From Actinophytocola sp045807065 (GTDB lineage Bacteria; Actinomycetota; Actinomycetes; Mycobacteriales; Pseudonocardiaceae), in NCBI RefSeq assembly GCF_045807065.1, contig NZ_JBJMIE010000206.1, positions 1 to 25,947 on the forward strand: DNA of 25,947 nt, written 5' to 3'. This document shows, in pieces, positions 13,405 to 21,950 of this stretch; within the stretch, counting starts at the first letter, position 1, and every line of letters starts with the position of its first letter. The position numbers and the translations under genes are program-made. The notes under the pieces are model-generated. The model searched no databases, had not been told where the DNA came from, and saw only the letters and a program-made list of their open reading frames with translations.

Positions 13405-15519
13405 GTGTCCATGAGTGCCGACGAACTGGCCCGTTTGACCACGCAGAACCTGCCTGACGACTGGACCGACCTCGACAAACGCGCCGTGGACACCGTTCGG
13501 GTCCTCGCCGCGGAGGCCGTCCAGAACGCCGGCAACGGTCACCCGGGCACCGCGATGAGCCTCGCGCCCCTCGCGTACACCCTGTACCAGCGAGTGCTGC
13601 GCCACGACCCGAGCGACCCGGACTGGATCGGCCGCGACCGGTTCGTCCTGTCCGCGGGCCACTCGAGCCTGACGCTGTACCTGCAGCTGTTCCTCTCCGG
13701 CTACGGCCTGGAGATCGAGGACCTCAAGGCGCTGCGCAAGTGGGGCTCCAAGACCCCCGGCCACCCCGAGCACGGGCACACCGCGGGCGTGGAGATCACC
13801 ACCGGCCCGCTCGGCCAGGGCCTCGCCTCCGCGGTGGGCATGGCGATGGCCGCCCGCCGCGAGCGCGGGCTGTTCGACCCGGACACCCCGTTCGGCGAGA
13901 GCGTGTTCGACCACCACATCTACGTGATCGCCTCCGACGGCGACATCGAGGAGGGCGTCACTTCCGAGGCCTCCTCGCTCGCCGGCCGCCAGGAGCTGGG
14001 CAACCTGGTCGTCTTCTACGACGCCAACAGGATCTCCATCGAGGACGACACGAACATCGCGCTGTCCGAGGACACCGCGAAGCGCTACGAGGCCTACGGC
14101 TGGCACGTCCAGGAGGTCGACGGCGGCGAGGACGTCGTCGGCATCCTGACCGCCATCGAGGCGGCCAAGGCCGAGACGTCCAAGCCGTCGTTCATCATCC
14201 TGCGCACGGTCATCGGCTATCCGGCCCCCAACAAGATGAACACCGGCAAGGCGCACGGCTCCGCGCTGGGCGAGGACGAGGTCCGCGAGGTCAAGAAGAT
14301 CCTGGGCTTCGACCCCGACCAGAGCTTCGTGGTCGAGCCGGAGGTGCTCAAGCACGCCCGGCTGGTCGCGGACCGCGGCAAGGACGCCCACCGCGAGTGG
14401 CAGAAGTCGTTCGACGAGTGGGCGCGGGCCAACCCGGAGCGCAAGGCGGAGCTCGACCGGATGTCGGCCTACCGGCTGCCCGACGGCTGGGCCGACAGGC
14501 TGCCGTCGTGGGACCCGGACGCCAAGGGCCCCGCGACCCGCAAGGCCTCCGGCGAGGTGCTGTCCGCGATCGCCGACGTGCTGCCCGAGCTGTGGGGCGG
14601 CTCCGCGGACCTCGCGGAGAGCAACAACACCACGATGAAGGGCGCCGACTCGTTCGGCCCGGAGAGCGCGAAGACCAAGGAGTGGGACGCCCACCCGTAC
14701 GGCCGGACCCTCCACTTCGGAATCCGCGAGCACGCGATGGGCTCGATCCTCAACGGCATCGTGCTGCACGGCCCGACCCGGCCCTACGGCGCGACCTTCC
14801 TCGTGTTCTCCGACTACATGCGCCCGCCGGTGCGCCTGGCGGCACTGCAGAAGCTGCCGGTGACCTACGTCTGGACGCACGACTCGATCGGCCTCGGCGA
14901 GGACGGCCCGACCCACCAGCCGGTCGAGCACCTCGCCGCGCTGCGTGCCATCCCCGGTCTCGTGGTCATGCGGCCGGGTGACGCGAACGAGACGGCCGCG
15001 GCCTGGCGGGCCATCATCGAGCAGCACGAGGCGCCGGTCGGCATGGCGCTGACCCGGCAGAACCTCCCGGTGCTCGAGGGCACGAAGGAACTGGCCACCG
15101 AAGGCGTCCGCAAGGGCGGGTACGTGCTCGCGGACAGCTCGGCGGGACTTCCGAAGGTGGTGCTGATCGCCACCGGCTCGGAGCTGCAGATGGCCGTCGA
15201 GGCCAGGAACATCCTGGAGTCCGAGGGAGTTGCCACCAGAGTGGTGTCCATGCCGTCCCAGGAGCTGTTCGACGCGCAGGACCAGGCATACCGTGACCGG
15301 GTGATCCCGCCGAACGTGAAGGCCCGCGTCGCGGTCGAGGCCGGCATCGCCCAGCCGTGGCACCGCTACGTCGGCGACACCGGCGAGATCATCTCGATCG
15401 AGCACTTCGGCGCGTCCGCCGACTACCAGGTGCTCTTCAAGGAGTTCGGCTTCACCTCCGACGCGGTCGTCTCCGCGGCCCGCCGCTCAATCCAGAATTC
15501 GGAGAGGCTCGCACAATGA
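13405..15519 (+). CDS. tkt: Transketolase
   Basis: A 704-residue thiamine-diphosphate enzyme that moves two-carbon units between sugar phosphates in the non-oxidative pentose-phosphate pathway. N-terminal signatures are GNGHPGTAMSLAPLAY (45-60) and SAGHSSLTLYLQLFLSGYG. TGPLGQGLASAVGMAMA and SDGDIEEGVTSEASSLAG (Asp178-Gly-Asp) begin the ThDP/metal motif, which ends at FYDANRISIE. The pyrimidine domain has HFGIREHAMGSILNGI with the catalytic Glu, and GLGEDGPTHQPVEHLAALRAIP. Length is normal (about 700). GTG13405 has GGGAG 9 nt upstream; the in-frame ATG at 13411 is too far for that site. The gene opens the operon, and its stop overlaps the tal start as ATGA. Confidence 0.97.
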   Translation: MSMSADELARLTTQNLPDDWTDLDKRAVDTVRVLAAEAVQNAGNGHPGTAMSLAPLAYTLYQRVLRHDPSDPDWIGRDRFVLSAGHSSLTLYLQLFLSGYGLEIEDLKALRKWGSKTPGHPEHGHTAGVEITTGPLGQGLASAVGMAMAARRERGLFDPDTPFGESVFDHHIYVIASDGDIEEGVTSEASSLAGRQELGNLVVFYDANRISIEDDTNIALSEDTAKRYEAYGWHVQEVDGGEDVVGILTAIEAAKAETSKPSFIILRTVIGYPAPNKMNTGKAHGSALGEDEVREVKKILGFDPDQSFVVEPEVLKHARLVADRGKDAHREWQKSFDEWARANPERKAELDRMSAYRLPDGWADRLPSWDPDAKGPATRKASGEVLSAIADVLPELWGGSADLAESNNTTMKGADSFGPESAKTKEWDAHPYGRTLHFGIREHAMGSILNGIVLHGPTRPYGATFLVFSDYMRPPVRLAALQKLPVTYVWTHDSIGLGEDGPTHQPVEHLAALRAIPGLVVMRPGDANETAAAWRAIIEQHEAPVGMALTRQNLPVLEGTKELATEGVRKGGYVLADSSAGLPKVVLIATGSELQMAVEARNILESEGVATRVVSMPSQELFDAQDQAYRDRVIPPNVKARVAVEAGIAQPWHRYVGDTGEIISIEHFGASADYQVLFKEFGFTSDAVVSAARRSIQNSERLAQ

Positions 15520-16628
15520 CTGACAAACTCGCCCAGCTCGCGGAGGCCGGCGTCTCCATCTGGCTCGACGACGTCTCCCGCCGCCGGCTCAACTCCGGCA
15601 GCCTCGCGGAGCTCGTCCGCGACAAGTACGTCACCGGGGTGACCAGCAACCCGACGATCTTCGCGAAGGCCCTGGCCGACGCGGAGGACTACAACGAGCA
15701 GGTCCGTGAGCTGGCCGCCCGGGACGCGTCGCTGGACGCGGCGGTCAAGGAGATCACCACGACCGACATCCGCAACGCCTGCGACCTGTTCCGGGACGTC
15801 TACGAACGGACCAGCCACGTCGACGGCCGGGTCTCGATCGAGGTGGACCCGCGCCTGGCGCACGACACCGACAAGACCGTGGCCGAGGCGCTCGACCTGT
15901 GGAAGACGGTCGACCGCCCGAACCTGCTGGTGAAGATCCCCGCCACCGAGGCGGGCCTGCCGGCCATCACCCGCACCCTCGCCGAGGGCGTCAGCGTCAA
16001 CGTCACGCTGATCTTCTCGGTCGAGCGCTACCGCGCGGTGATGGACGCCTTCATCGCCGGCGTCGAGCAGGCGAAGGCCAACGGCCACAACGTCGCCGAC
16101 CTCCACTCGGTCGCGTCGTTCTTCGTGTCCCGCGTGGACACCGAGGTCGACAAGCGCCTCGACGAGATCGGCGGCGACGAGGCGAAAGCCCTGCGCGGCA
16201 AGGCGGCCGTCGCCAACGCGCGCCTCGCGTACGGGGCGTTCGAGGAGGCGTTCTCCACCGACCGCTGGCGCGCGCTCGCGGCTGACGGCGCCCACGCGCA
16301 GCGTCCACTGTGGGCCTCGACGGGCGTGAAGAACAAGGAGTACTCCCCCACGCTGTACGTGGACGAGCTGGTCGTGGCCAACACGGTCAACACCATGCCC
16401 GAGGCGACACTCGACGCGGTCGCCGAGCACAGCGAGATCCGTGGCGATACGGTGACCGGCAAGGCGGGGGAGGCCCAGGAGCTGTTCGACGCGCTGGCGC
16501 GGGTCGGCATCGACATCTCGGACGTCTTCGTGACCCTCGAGAACGAGGGCGTGGAGAAGTTCGAGAAGTCCTGGGAAGAGCTGCTTGAGTCCGTTACCGG
16601 TCAGCTGAAGGCCGCGAAGGGAAGCTGA
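15516..16628 (+). CDS. tal: Transaldolase
   Basis: A 370-residue class I aldolase-fold enzyme that transfers dihydroxyacetone units between pentose-phosphate intermediates. Family motifs are GVTSNPTIFAKAL near residue 45 and NLLVKIPATEAGLPAI, with Schiff-base Lys140. VNVTLIFSVERYRAVMDAFIAG and RPLWASTGVKNKEYSPTLYVDELV follow. The length matches the long actinobacterial form (M. tuberculosis Tal is about 373). ATG15516 overlaps the tkt stop by 4 bp and has GGAGAGG 8 nt upstream, which settles the start against the longer open frame from 15357. Eight bp separate it from pgi. Confidence 0.96.
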   Translation: MTDKLAQLAEAGVSIWLDDVSRRRLNSGSLAELVRDKYVTGVTSNPTIFAKALADAEDYNEQVRELAARDASLDAAVKEITTTDIRNACDLFRDVYERTSHVDGRVSIEVDPRLAHDTDKTVAEALDLWKTVDRPNLLVKIPATEAGLPAITRTLAEGVSVNVTLIFSVERYRAVMDAFIAGVEQAKANGHNVADLHSVASFFVSRVDTEVDKRLDEIGGDEAKALRGKAAVANARLAYGAFEEAFSTDRWRALAADGAHAQRPLWASTGVKNKEYSPTLYVDELVVANTVNTMPEATLDAVAEHSEIRGDTVTGKAGEAQELFDALARVGIDISDVFVTLENEGVEKFEKSWEELLESVTGQLKAAKGS

Positions 16629-16636
16629 GCAGAGAC

Positions 16637-18220
16637 ATGACTGATGAGGCAAGGGCGGCGGACACCGCCGCCCTCGTCGAGCAACTGGTCACCGACCAGG
16701 TTGCCAGCAAGCTCGCGGCCGGTGACGCCACCCTGTGGGGGCCGGACGCGGAGTCCGAGGCGTCCATCCGCCTCGCGTGGACGAGGCTGCACGAGACCTC
16801 CCGCCCACTGCGCGGGGAGATCGAGGCGCTGCGGTCCGAGCTGAACGCCGAAGGCGTCGACCGGGTGGTCCTCGCGGGCATGGGCGGCTCGTCGCTCGCG
16901 CCCGAGGTGATCACCAACACCGCGGGCGTGCCGCTGGTGGTGCTCGACACGACCGATCCCGGTCAGGTGGCCGACGCGCTCGAGGGCGACCTGTCGCGGA
17001 CGGTCATCGTGGTGTCGTCCAAGTCCGGGTCCACCGTGGAGACGGACAGCCACCGCCGGATCTTCGAGAAGGCGTTCGCGGACAACGACGTCGACCCCGC
17101 GTCCCGCATCGTCGTGGTCACCGACCCGGGCTCGCCGTTGGAGGCCGCCTCGAAGGAGGCGGGCTACCGGCGGGTGTTCCCGGCCGACCCGCACGTGGGC
17201 GGCCGCTACTCGGCCCTGACCGCGTTCGGCCTGGTGCCGGCCGGGCTCGCCGGCGCCAACATCGGCGCGCTGCTCGACGAGGCCGCCGGGATCGCGCCGC
17301 GCCTGGCCGTCGACAGCGCGGAGAACCCGGCGATCCAGCTGGCCGCCGCGCTCGGCGCGGCACACGGCCACGGCGCGGAGAAGGTCGTCTTCGCAGACAC
17401 CGGCTCCGGCATCAAGGGGTTCGGCGACTGGGTCGAGCAGCTGATCGCGGAGTCCACCGGCAAGAACGGCACCGGCCTGCTGCCGGTGGTCGTCGAGAGC
17501 CCGGACGCGCCCGGCTTCGCCGACGCGGGACCGGACGCGACGCCGGTCGCGATCGGCCCCGCCGTCTCGGGTGGACTGTCCACAGAGGGCAGTCTCGGCG
17601 AGCTGATGCTGTTGTGGGAGTTCGCGACCGCGCTCGTCGGCCGTCTCCTGGGCATCGACCCGTTCGACCAGCCGGACGTCGAGGCCGCGAAGAAGGCGGC
17701 CCGGTCCCTCCTGGACGCGCCGAAGTCCGAGCCGGCCGAGCCGACCTTCACCGACGGGCCGGTCGAGGTGCACGCGCCGGCGGGGCTGGCCGTCGGCACC
17801 ACGCTGACCGAGGCGCTGCGCGCGTTCTTCGACGCCGTTCCGGACCTCGGTTACCTCGCCGTGCAGGCGTACCTGGATCGGCTCGCCGACGCGTCGGCGA
17901 CCGTGCTGCGGCCGGAGATCGCGCGGCTCACCGGCAAGCAGACCACGTTCGGCTGGGGTCCCCGGTTCCTGCACTCGACCGGCCAGTACCACAAGGGCGG
18001 TCACCAGAACGGCGCGTTCCTGCAGCTGACCGGTTCCGTCGAACAGGACCTGCCGGTACCCGACAGGCCATACACTCTCGGCACGCTGCAGCTCGCCCAG
18101 GCGCTGGGCGACGGCCAGGTCCTGACCGAACACGGGCGTCCGGTGCTGCGGCTGCACCTCACCGACCGGGCCGCCGGACTGGCGCACCTGGTCAAGGCCC
18201 TTCAGGAGGTTGGCAGGTGA
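16637..18220 (+). CDS. pgi: Glucose-6-phosphate isomerase (actinobacterial operon type)
   Basis: A 527-residue phosphoglucose isomerase with two SIS-type sugar-isomerase domains. It interconverts glucose-6-P and fructose-6-P. Visible are GMGGSSLAPEVI (81-92), SSKSGSTVET (127-136), PHVGGRYSALTAFGLVPAGLAG, EQLIAESTGKNGTGLLPVV (from about residue 267) and the C-terminal YHKGGHQNGAFLQLTG. It belongs to the divergent Pgi group found next to tal and zwf in several actinobacteria. In M. tuberculosis pgi is elsewhere (Rv0946c), so its presence inside the pentose-phosphate operon is a lineage difference. The stop overlaps the zwf start as GTGA. The ribosome site before ATG16637 (AGCAGAG) is modest, so coupling to tal is likely. 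Confidence 0.92.
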   Translation: MTDEARAADTAALVEQLVTDQVASKLAAGDATLWGPDAESEASIRLAWTRLHETSRPLRGEIEALRSELNAEGVDRVVLAGMGGSSLAPEVITNTAGVPLVVLDTTDPGQVADALEGDLSRTVIVVSSKSGSTVETDSHRRIFEKAFADNDVDPASRIVVVTDPGSPLEAASKEAGYRRVFPADPHVGGRYSALTAFGLVPAGLAGANIGALLDEAAGIAPRLAVDSAENPAIQLAAALGAAHGHGAEKVVFADTGSGIKGFGDWVEQLIAESTGKNGTGLLPVVVESPDAPGFADAGPDATPVAIGPAVSGGLSTEGSLGELMLLWEFATALVGRLLGIDPFDQPDVEAAKKAARSLLDAPKSEPAEPTFTDGPVEVHAPAGLAVGTTLTEALRAFFDAVPDLGYLAVQAYLDRLADASATVLRPEIARLTGKQTTFGWGPRFLHSTGQYHKGGHQNGAFLQLTGSVEQDLPVPDRPYTLGTLQLAQALGDGQVLTEHGRPVLRLHLTDRAAGLAHLVKALQEVGR

Positions 18221-19752
18221 GCACCACACGCAGCTGGCAGAACCCGCTGCGGGACGAGCGGGACAAGCGGCTCCCGAGGATCGCCGGGCCCTGTGGCCTG
18301 GTGATCTTCGGCGTGACCGGTGACCTGTCCCGCAAGAAGCTCATGCCCGCGATCTACGACCTGGCGAACCGGGGGCTCCTGCCACCCGGTTTCTCCCTGG
18401 TGGGCTTCGCGCGACGCGACTGGGCCGACGAGGACTTCGGGCAGGTCGTGTACGAGGCGGTCAAGGAGCACGCCCGCACGCCGTTCCGGCAGGAGGTCTG
18501 GGACCGGCTCGCCGAGGGCTGCCGGTTCGTGACCGGCAGCTTCGACGACGACCAGGCCTTCGACAACCTGGCGAAGTGCATCAAGGCACTCGACGACGAG
18601 CGCGGCACGGCCGGCAACCACGCGTTCTACCTGTCGATCCCGCCCGCCGCCTTCACGAAGGTGGTCCAGCAGCTGGCCCGCACGGGTCTCGCCGACCAGA
18701 AGCCCAACGAGTGGCGCCGGGTGGTCATCGAGAAGCCGTTCGGTCACGACCTCGCGAGCGCCAAGCAGCTCAACAAGACCGTGAACGACGTCTTCCCCGA
18801 GGAGTCGGTGTTCCGCATCGACCACTACCTCGGCAAGGAGACCGTCCAGAACATCATGGCGATCCGGTTCGCCAACCAGCTGTTCGAGCCGATCTGGAAC
18901 TCGAACTACGTGGACCACGTGCAGATCACCATGGCCGAGGACATCGGCCTGGGTGGCCGCGCGGGCTACTACGACGGCATCGGCGCCGCCCGGGACGTGA
19001 TCCAGAACCACCTGCTGCAGCTGCTCGCGCTGACCGCCATGGAGGAGCCGGTCTCCTTCAACCCCAACTCGGTTCGCGCGGAGAAGGCGAAGATCCTCGC
19101 CGCGACCAAGCCGGCCGGCCCGTTCGACGAGACCACCGCGCGGGGTCAGTACACCGGCGGCTGGCAGGGCGGCCAGAAGGTGCCCGGCCTGCTGCAGGAG
19201 GGCGGGTTCGCCAGGGACTCGAAGACCGAGACCTTCGCGGCCATCGAGCTGTCGGTGGACACCCGCCGCTGGGCCGGGGTGCCGTTCTACCTGCGCACCG
19301 GCAAGCGGCTGGGCCGCCGCGTCACCGAGATCGCGGTGGTGTTCAAGCGGGCGCCGCACCTGCCGTTCGACGACACGGCCACCGAGGAGCTGGGCCAGAA
19401 CGCGCTCGTGTTCCGGGTCCAACCGGACGAGGGCGTGACGATGCGGTTCGGCTCGAAGGTGCCCGGCTCCACCATGGAGGTCCGGGACGTCAACATGGAC
19501 TTCAGCTACGGGCACTCGTTCACCGAGTCCTCCCCGGAGGCCTACGAGCGGCTGATCCTGGACGTCCTGCTCGGCGAGCCGTCCCTGTTCCCCAAGAACG
19601 ACGAGGTCGAGCTGTCGTGGGAGATCCTCGAACCGATCCTCAAGCACTGGGGGACCCACGGCCAGCCCGACCCGTACCCGGCCGGCACATGGGGTCCGGA
19701 GTCCGCGGACCGGATGCTCGCCCGCACCGGCCGACACTGGAGGCGTCCTTGA
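18217..19752 (+). CDS. zwf: Glucose-6-phosphate 1-dehydrogenase
   Basis: A 511-residue enzyme that oxidises glucose-6-P to 6-phosphogluconolactone with reduction of NADP. The nucleotide-binding motif is GVTGDLSRKKLMPAIYDL (starting at 32), then EKPFGHDLASAKQLN. The active-site motif is RIDHYLGKETVQN (200-212) with catalytic His203 and Lys207. The C-terminal half includes RTGKRLGRRVTEIAVVFK and SPEAYERLILDVLLGE. GTG18217 overlaps the pgi stop and has AGGAGG 7 nt upstream; the much longer open frame from 16735 is a pgi shadow. OpcA, which aids Zwf assembly or redox control, follows 37 bp later. Confidence 0.97.
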   Translation: MSTTRSWQNPLRDERDKRLPRIAGPCGLVIFGVTGDLSRKKLMPAIYDLANRGLLPPGFSLVGFARRDWADEDFGQVVYEAVKEHARTPFRQEVWDRLAEGCRFVTGSFDDDQAFDNLAKCIKALDDERGTAGNHAFYLSIPPAAFTKVVQQLARTGLADQKPNEWRRVVIEKPFGHDLASAKQLNKTVNDVFPEESVFRIDHYLGKETVQNIMAIRFANQLFEPIWNSNYVDHVQITMAEDIGLGGRAGYYDGIGAARDVIQNHLLQLLALTAMEEPVSFNPNSVRAEKAKILAATKPAGPFDETTARGQYTGGWQGGQKVPGLLQEGGFARDSKTETFAAIELSVDTRRWAGVPFYLRTGKRLGRRVTEIAVVFKRAPHLPFDDTATEELGQNALVFRVQPDEGVTMRFGSKVPGSTMEVRDVNMDFSYGHSFTESSPEAYERLILDVLLGEPSLFPKNDEVELSWEILEPILKHWGTHGQPDPYPAGTWGPESADRMLARTGRHWRRP

Positions 19753-19789
19753 GCGAGCTCGTGAGCGAACCAATGAGCACGGAGGCCTC

Positions 19790-20779
19790 ATGATCATCGA
19801 CCTTCCCGCCACCACCACGTCGCAGGTGAACAGCAAGCTGGTCCACCTGCGCGAGCAGGGTGGCGCGAACACCATCGGCCGCGTGCTGACACTGGTGATC
19901 GTCACCGACGACAGCGAGCGGACCGAGGACGTCATCGACGCGGCGAACTACGCCTCGCGCGAGCACCCGTGCCGGGTGATCGTCGTGGCACGGGGCGCGA
20001 AGAAGGCCTCGCCCCGGCTGGACGCGCAGATCCGGGTCGGCGGCGACGCCGGCGCGAGCGAGGTGATCGTGCTGCGGCTGTACGGCCCGCTCGCCAACGA
20101 GGGCGCGTCGTGCGTCATCCCGCTGCTGCTGCCGGACGCGCCGGTGGTCGCGTGGTGGCCGTTCGAGGCGCCGACCTCGCCCGCGAAGGACCCGATCGGG
20201 CGGCTGGCCACCCGCCGGATCACCGACTCGGCCGCGGACCGCAACCCGGTCAAGGCGCTCGAGGTCCGCGCGAAGGGCTACGAGCCCGGCGACACGGACC
20301 TGGCGTGGACGCGGCTCACGCTGTGGCGGGCGCTGCTGTCCGCCGCGCTGGACCTGCCGCCGTACGAGAAGGTGACGGCCGCGACCGTGTCCGGCGAGGC
20401 CGACTCGCCGTCGGCCGAGTTGCTGGCCGCGTGGCTCTCGTCCCGGCTGCGGCTGCCGGCCAAGCGGGTGAAGGCCAAGTCCGGCCAGGGCATCGTGTCG
20501 GTCACCCTGGAGCGGAAGTCGGGCAGCATCGAGATCAACCGCCCGGACGGCTCGATCGGCACGCTGGTGCAGCCGAACCAGCCGGACCGGCGCGTGGCGC
20601 TCGGGCGGCGCGCGGTCCGCGACTGCATCGCCGAGGAGCTGCGCCGGCTCGACCCGGACGAGATCTACGACGCCGCGCTGAAGAGCCTGAACAAGGTAGA
20701 CCGCGGCGGGCGGAGCGCGCCCGGCACACGCAAGAAGGCGGAGGCACCGAAGAAGGCGAAGGCCGGAGCCACCGCGTGA
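19790..20779 (+). CDS. opcA: Glucose-6-phosphate dehydrogenase assembly protein OpcA
   Basis: A 329-residue OpcA. The N-terminal region (MIIDLPATTTSQVNSKLVHLREQGG), VLTLVIVTDDSERTEDVIDAAN, EHPCRVIVVARG and PLLLPDAPVVAWWPFEAP are typical of the actinobacterial form. OpcA modulates activity or assembly of the Zwf tetramer in cyanobacteria and actinobacteria, and its place between zwf and pgl is conserved. The C-terminal 30 residues are a Lys/Ala-rich tail (KKAEAPKKAKAGATA), probably disordered. GGAGG lies 4 nt before the ATG, a short spacing. An upstream GTG and ATG in the 37-bp gap were not chosen because homology begins at MIIDLP. The stop overlaps pgl as GTGA. Confidence 0.95.
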   Translation: MIIDLPATTTSQVNSKLVHLREQGGANTIGRVLTLVIVTDDSERTEDVIDAANYASREHPCRVIVVARGAKKASPRLDAQIRVGGDAGASEVIVLRLYGPLANEGASCVIPLLLPDAPVVAWWPFEAPTSPAKDPIGRLATRRITDSAADRNPVKALEVRAKGYEPGDTDLAWTRLTLWRALLSAALDLPPYEKVTAATVSGEADSPSAELLAAWLSSRLRLPAKRVKAKSGQGIVSVTLERKSGSIEINRPDGSIGTLVQPNQPDRRVALGRRAVRDCIAEELRRLDPDEIYDAALKSLNKVDRGGRSAPGTRKKAEAPKKAKAGATA

Positions 20780-21480
20780 CGGTCCTGACCTACGACACAC
20801 CCGAGGAGCTGGCGTCGGCGGCCGCGGACCGGTTGGCCGCGGCGCTGGCGTCGGCCCAGGCGGCCCGTGGCACGGCGTCAGTCGTGCTGACGGGCGGCCG
20901 CACGGGCACCGCGGTGCTGGCCGCGCTGCGGTCCGCTCCGCTCGACTGGTCGGCCCTGGACGTCTACTGGGGCGACGAGCGCTTCCTGCCGGCCGGCGAC
21001 CCCGAGCGCAACGAGACGCAGGCACGGGAGGCGCTCCTGGACCACGTGCCGGTCTCCCCCGACCGCGTCCACGCGATGGCGCCGTCGGACGGCGAGTTCG
21101 GCGACGACCCGGACGCCGCCGCCGAGGCCTACGCCGTGCTGCTGGCCGGCGTGCCGACCTTCGACGTCTGCCTCCTGGGGGTCGGCGAGGAGGGCCACAC
21201 GGCGTCCATCTTCCCGCACTCCCCCGCCGTGCTGGAGACGGCGCGGGCGGTCGTCGCGGTCAGGGACTGCCCGAAGCCACCGCCCACCCGGGTGTCCCTT
21301 ACACTGCCGAGAATCCGCACGGCCGCCGAGGTGTGGCTGATGACCACTGGCGAGGCGAAAGCCGAGGCAGTGGCAGCGGCACTTGCCGGCGCCTCTGAGC
21401 AGGACATTCCTGCCGCCGGGGCCCGTGGGCACCGCGAAACTATCTGGTTCCTTGATCAGAAGGCGGCATCTGCCCGCTAA
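20776..21480 (+). CDS. pgl: 6-phosphogluconolactonase (DevB/SOL type)
   Basis: A 234-residue lactonase that hydrolyses 6-phosphogluconolactone, the product of Zwf. Motifs are LTGGRTGTAVLAAL (phosphate-binding loop), YWGDERFLPAGDPERNETQAREALL and GVGEEGHTASIFPHSP, where the usual Asp-Gly-His-Thr is Glu-Gly-His-Thr. RVSLTLPRI and the C-terminal HRETIWFLDQKAAS complete the family pattern. GTG20776 overlaps the opcA stop by 4 bp. It is the last gene of the operon; the next frame starts after a 27-bp gap. Confidence 0.95.
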   Translation: MTVLTYDTPEELASAAADRLAAALASAQAARGTASVVLTGGRTGTAVLAALRSAPLDWSALDVYWGDERFLPAGDPERNETQAREALLDHVPVSPDRVHAMAPSDGEFGDDPDAAAEAYAVLLAGVPTFDVCLLGVGEEGHTASIFPHSPAVLETARAVVAVRDCPKPPPTRVSLTLPRIRTAAEVWLMTTGEAKAEAVAAALAGASEQDIPAAGARGHRETIWFLDQKAASAR

Positions 21481-21507
21481 GTTGTTCCCGGGTACGTCAG
21501 TTGACCG

Positions 21508-21837
21508 ATGTCTCCGGCAACTGACAGGGCCACTCTTGGCCGAGTGAAATCGGACCAGGACAACCACACAGTCGTACGGCAAGTGTTCGGCGACCTGCCC
21601 TTCCCAGCCCACCGCTGGCAGCTCATCGCGCAGGCCGCCGTCTACGGCGCGGACTCGGTGACCATGGCTAAACTGCACCGCCTCCCGCCACGTCGCTACG
21701 CGGACCCCGAGGAGGTGACGGCCGCCATCATCGCCACACAGCATGCGCGGCCCCGACCGCGGCACTACCGGCCGATGGTGATCCCGATGAACGTCAAGCA
21801 CCGGCCGCTCGTCGTAGCGGTAGCCGTCCCGGAGTGA
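21508..21837 (+). CDS. DUF2795 small protein
   Basis: A short soluble protein (109 residues from ATG21508). Its core PAHRWQLIAQAAVYGADSVTMAKLHRLPPRRYADPEEVTAAI matches the DUF2795 pattern of a small helical domain with an L-x-x-LP-x-x-x-Y tail. Function is unknown. The C-terminal 30 residues (RPRPRHYRPMVIPMNVKHRP) are basic and outside the domain. Neither ATG21508 nor GTG21544 has a clear ribosome site. GTG21544 gives a 97-residue protein beginning MKSDQDNHTVVRQVFGDLPF and may be the real start, because the extra 12 residues look unconserved. It follows pgl closely but is unlikely to belong functionally to the pentose-phosphate pathway. Confidence 0.72.
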   Translation: MSPATDRATLGRVKSDQDNHTVVRQVFGDLPFPAHRWQLIAQAAVYGADSVTMAKLHRLPPRRYADPEEVTAAIIATQHARPRPRHYRPMVIPMNVKHRPLVVAVAVPE

Positions 21838-21950
21838 GCGGGCGGCGGATCAGTTCCGACCCGGCGAGGGTGGGCCGGAACACCGCCGGTGCGGCGAGGC
21901 ATCTCCCCCTACCCCATCGACCACAGCCCTCGTGCATGAGGACGCAAGTC

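Noticed and set aside
13213..15405. 730-codon open frame antisense to tkt and its promoter
   Set aside because: A high-GC third-position shadow with Val/Arg/Gly/Leu-biased sequence and no recognisable domain.
16735..18216. Upstream extension of the zwf frame, giving a 1005-residue fusion
   Set aside because: The extension runs out of frame inside pgi and is Arg/Gly-rich noise; zwf starts at the GTG overlapping the pgi stop.
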